64,000 bases of DNA, from positions 161,719 to 225,718 of the forward strand of contig DHOU01000037.1 in NCBI GenBank assembly GCA_002409745.1, in the 5' to 3' direction. Below, piece after piece: positions 63,644-64,000 of the stretch. Numbering within the stretch: the first letter of the stretch is position 1; every line of letters starts with the position of its first letter. The notes beneath the pieces were generated by a model. The model was given only the letters and a program-made list of their open reading frames with translations, had not been told where the DNA came from and made no database searches. The translations under genes and the position numbers were made by a program. The stretch comes from Bacteroidales bacterium UBA5382. Lineage in GTDB: Bacteria; Bacteroidota; Bacteroidia; Bacteroidales; Dysgonomonadaceae.

Positions 63644-63955
63644 ATGAAAAAATGGATCGGAACTTTAACGGTAGCTATTATTGCCTTATGCTCGATGAAT
63701 GCGTGTTTTTACAGTCAGCCCATTGTTCGGGAAACGCCGCAGAATAATCAAACATATAAGGTGGATTATCTTTTCGAATACGAAGGATGTAAGGTGTACC
63801 GGTTTTACGACGATTGGGCGGAAGCGTATGTTTATTTCACCAATTGCCGGAGTGATGTCACCGCGATACGCAACGACTCTACTCGGGAGAGGACTCAAAA
63901 CTCGGTGCGGATCAATTATGACGACTATAAACAGCTAAATGAGAAGAGTAAATAA
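63644..63955 (+). CDS. small DUF4884-like lipoprotein
   Basis: The 103-residue protein has lipobox SMNAC (Cys21), then QPIVRETPQNNQTYKVDYLFEYEGCKVYRFYD and YVYFTNCRSDVTAIRND, the pattern I know as DUF4884. Two extra cysteines in the mature part (CKVYRF, TNC) may pair. Function unknown. TACTTTTG at 63609-63616 is a candidate promoter box. The last 45 bases of the window hold no gene. Confidence 0.75.
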   Translation: MKKWIGTLTVAIIALCSMNACFYSQPIVRETPQNNQTYKVDYLFEYEGCKVYRFYDDWAEAYVYFTNCRSDVTAIRNDSTRERTQNSVRINYDDYKQLNEKSK

Positions 63956-64000
63956 TATTCACAGCAATTGTTTAGCATTAATCGAGTAGGTAGGAGGATT

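Overview
This window looks like the chromosome of a member of the Bacteroidota, most likely order Bacteroidales. The evidence is the Bacteroides-type promoter boxes (TTTG, about 20 bases, TAnnTTTG) before several genes, Bacteroidales-style lipoproteins, a BtuB/BtuG vitamin B12 uptake locus, a dipeptidyl peptidase III with HECLGH, an RprX/RprY-like two-component pair, a class Ib nrdHIEF operon, and an Rpn-type (PD-(D/E)XK) transposase remnant. Genus cannot be set from the sequence alone. No rRNA, tRNA or CRISPR array was found.

Layout. 1-2 kb: end of a hypothetical gene, a transposase remnant and a three-repeat lipoprotein. 2-6.3 kb: cell-surface glycan genes (fucosyltransferase-like, ArnT-like membrane glycosyltransferase with a probable frameshift, FAD oxidoreductase). 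6.4-6.8 kb: antitoxin with a truncated toxin. 6.8-12.7 kb: GtrA, nucleoside permease, DUF937 protein, two paralogous small lipoproteins, folC. 13-19.5 kb: DPP III, carboxynorspermidine dehydrogenase, pyrBI, flavin reductase, metA. 20-29 kb, minus strand: BASS transporter, esterase, gmk, yicC, rprXY, gtrA with a CDP-alcohol phosphotransferase, and a lone sufB. 29.2-30.2 kb: yceI followed by two MITE-like palindromic elements. 30.2-32.5 kb: patatin/Omp85-like protein.

32.6-41 kb is a cobalamin-riboswitch-controlled B12 acquisition locus: riboswitch, btuB, btuG-like propeller lipoprotein, DUF5074 propeller lipoprotein, a BIG2/EF-hand/leucine-rich-repeat lipoprotein, a small membrane protein and a cysteine-rich DUF2284 protein. 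42-46 kb holds a hicAB module, a decayed femX-like gene, and a hypothetical gene preceded by a 14-copy 21-bp minisatellite; that gene is a paralogue of the partial gene at the left edge. 46.5-50.5 kb is nrdHIEF. 50.5-64 kb: AAA/PD-(D/E)XK protein, Lrp regulator, core-MetE, a second cobalamin riboswitch followed only by the first ten codons of a lost metE, an AspT/YidE-type transporter, pncB, a phosphoesterase, a decayed higBA, an M23 peptidase, coaBC and two small exported proteins.

The most unusual structural feature is a set of degenerate tandem arrays with a 7- or 8-bp period that fill gaps between genes. Several overlap or abut the stop codon of the upstream gene and run up to the start codon of the next; one set interrupts the nrd operon twice. 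The sequence motif differs between loci while the period is kept. I do not recognise this as a described element class. The second highlight is the pair of cobalamin riboswitches: one drives a B12 capture locus with two surface proteins of unclear role, the other is orphaned from its ancestral metE target.
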